Shown here one piece after another: positions 63,170-64,000 of a DNA stretch of 64,000 bases (position 1 is its first letter; every line of letters starts with the position of its first letter). The stretch is from positions 648,035-712,034 of the forward strand of contig JACJYN010000005.1 of the NCBI GenBank assembly GCA_020636095.1. Direction: 5' to 3'. A program made the position numbers and the translations under genes. Below the pieces are notes generated by a model. The model had not been told where the DNA came from. It did not search any database and worked only from the letters and a program-made list of their open reading frames with translations. The stretch is from Lewinellaceae bacterium (GTDB taxonomy: Bacteria > Bacteroidota > Bacteroidia > Chitinophagales > Saprospiraceae).

Positions 63170-64000
63170 TCAATGTTTTGGTTTGTTACCTTGCATTTTT
63201 CTTGACCTCATCGCAGCTTCTTGGGTTTTTACTCCAACAGTATTAACATTGTATCCTCTATCACTTCTAGCTCTTGGAAACTTAAACCCTTTCCCGTCTG
63301 TAACAAGGGTCGGTCCACTATTCAAATTACCTGCGTATGCATTTTTGACTATATTTTTTCTTGCTTTATCGCCAAGCCCTACAGAAAATATACCTACGCC
63401 ACCACCATAATTTACATGTAAAGGGTTTTCTCCATGCCCTCCCATCATTGAGTGGGACATTAATTCGTGTGTAGCGACAGTTATTCCATAACCAGTCTCA
63501 TAATCTATAGGGCCAGTAGTTGTACTAGCTTCAACCCACATTACTTTACCCCCTTCTCCTACAGTTACCCCATTAGCGATCTTATTTTTAGAAAAATCGG
63601 CAAGTACGATCAAGTGATCATCCTGAGCAACTTCATCCAAAGAACTCACTCCTTCAAATTGGAAATTGTAATTGATTATTGCTTCTCCACTGACTTCATT
63701 CCCATCTGCATCCTTTACACCAAGGCCTGTTACATCAATCACTCCTCCTGACATCATCTTTCCTCTTTTGTTTATTGCCCGAGCAGTATTACCAACGCTA
63801 GCCAATGGATTATTTGATAGGTTAACAACTTTTCCAGTAACATTAATTGTTATTACGGTCTGTCCTTTATTATTAGTTGAAACAGTAGGCTCTACCTGCA
63901 TACCATCAGGATCTGTAAATTTAAGTGGATTTCCTAATGTGTAATTATAAGGGGAATGAGAAAAATAACCTTCAGAGAACGGATCCACCGCCGTCCACCG
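63170..64000 (-). CDS. Rhs cassette, partial at the right edge, putative zincin tip
   Basis: The frame is open at the window end (RWTAVDP, SPYNYTLGNPLKFTDPDG). The tip has SLDEVAQDDHLIVLADF, then GITVATHELMSHSMMGGHG and HVNYGGGVGIFSVGL. The HELMSH and following GGH could be a metal site (HExxxH, not the canonical HExxH), so I call it zincin-like with caution. The C-terminus is basic (MRSRKMQGNKPKH). The core continues outside. Confidence 0.6.
   Translation of the reverse strand, partial: RWTAVDPFSEGYFSHSPYNYTLGNPLKFTDPDGMQVEPTVSTNNKGQTVITINVTGKVVNLSNNPLASVGNTARAINKRGKMMSGGVIDVTGLGVKDADGNEVSGEAIINYNFQFEGVSSLDEVAQDDHLIVLADFSKNKIANGVTVGEGGKVMWVEASTTTGPIDYETGYGITVATHELMSHSMMGGHGENPLHVNYGGGVGIFSVGLGDKARKNIVKNAYAGNLNSGPTLVTDGKGFKFPRARSDRGYNVNTVGVKTQEAAMRSRKMQGNKPKH

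Overview
The window looks like a chromosome segment from a Bacteroidota bacterium, most likely of the Saprospiraceae/Lewinella type. Supporting evidence: type IX secretion C-terminal sorting domains, a hybrid two-component system of the propeller/Y_Y_Y/HisKA/REC/AraC type, DUF4266-DUF3570 neighbours, a type II glutamine synthetase, a four-helix-bundle (23S intervening sequence type) protein and many orphan Rhs cassettes. I see no rRNA, tRNA or CRISPR array.

Layout. 1-2191: 3' part of a broken hybrid two-component regulator. 2402-20406: five large same-strand genes with short gaps (16-18 bp, except 74 bp before the third): a PhoD-like phosphatase, a DUF6603 protein and three giant soluble proteins of unknown function. 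This is the best candidate here for an undescribed system. 20455-21030: remnant of a second hybrid regulator plus a small ORF that also occurs beside the first one. 21052-31245: envelope and secreted proteins (DinB/NTF2 protein, glycine-rich T9SS protein, lipoprotein, DUF3570/DUF4266/beta-barrel operon, lectin-OmpA fusion, 865-aa T9SS protein). 31384-37735: sulfate activation operon (DUF2061, cysC, cysD, cysN), interrupted by a four-helix-bundle gene lying between two minisatellite arrays, and divergent metZ. 37751-39292: conserved helical protein. 39638-43901: ammonium assimilation (PII, Amt, porin, type II glutamine synthetase).

44600-64000 is accessory DNA, nearly all on the minus strand: about ten truncated Rhs C-terminal cassettes (conserved core end, then a different toxin tip, then a putative immunity gene). 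It also holds three antitoxin/RelE-ParE modules, two with recognisable tyrosine-recombinase remnants upstream, and at least five 120-165 bp miniature inverted-repeat elements with target duplications (TAA/TTA/CTAG). Three of these split or truncate toxin genes. The full-length Rhs gene that would use these cassettes probably lies beyond the right edge.

Many frameshifts outside the giant operon are single-base losses in homopolymers, so some apparent pseudogenes may be assembly errors in repeats. The MITE interruptions and an in-frame TGA are not of that kind.
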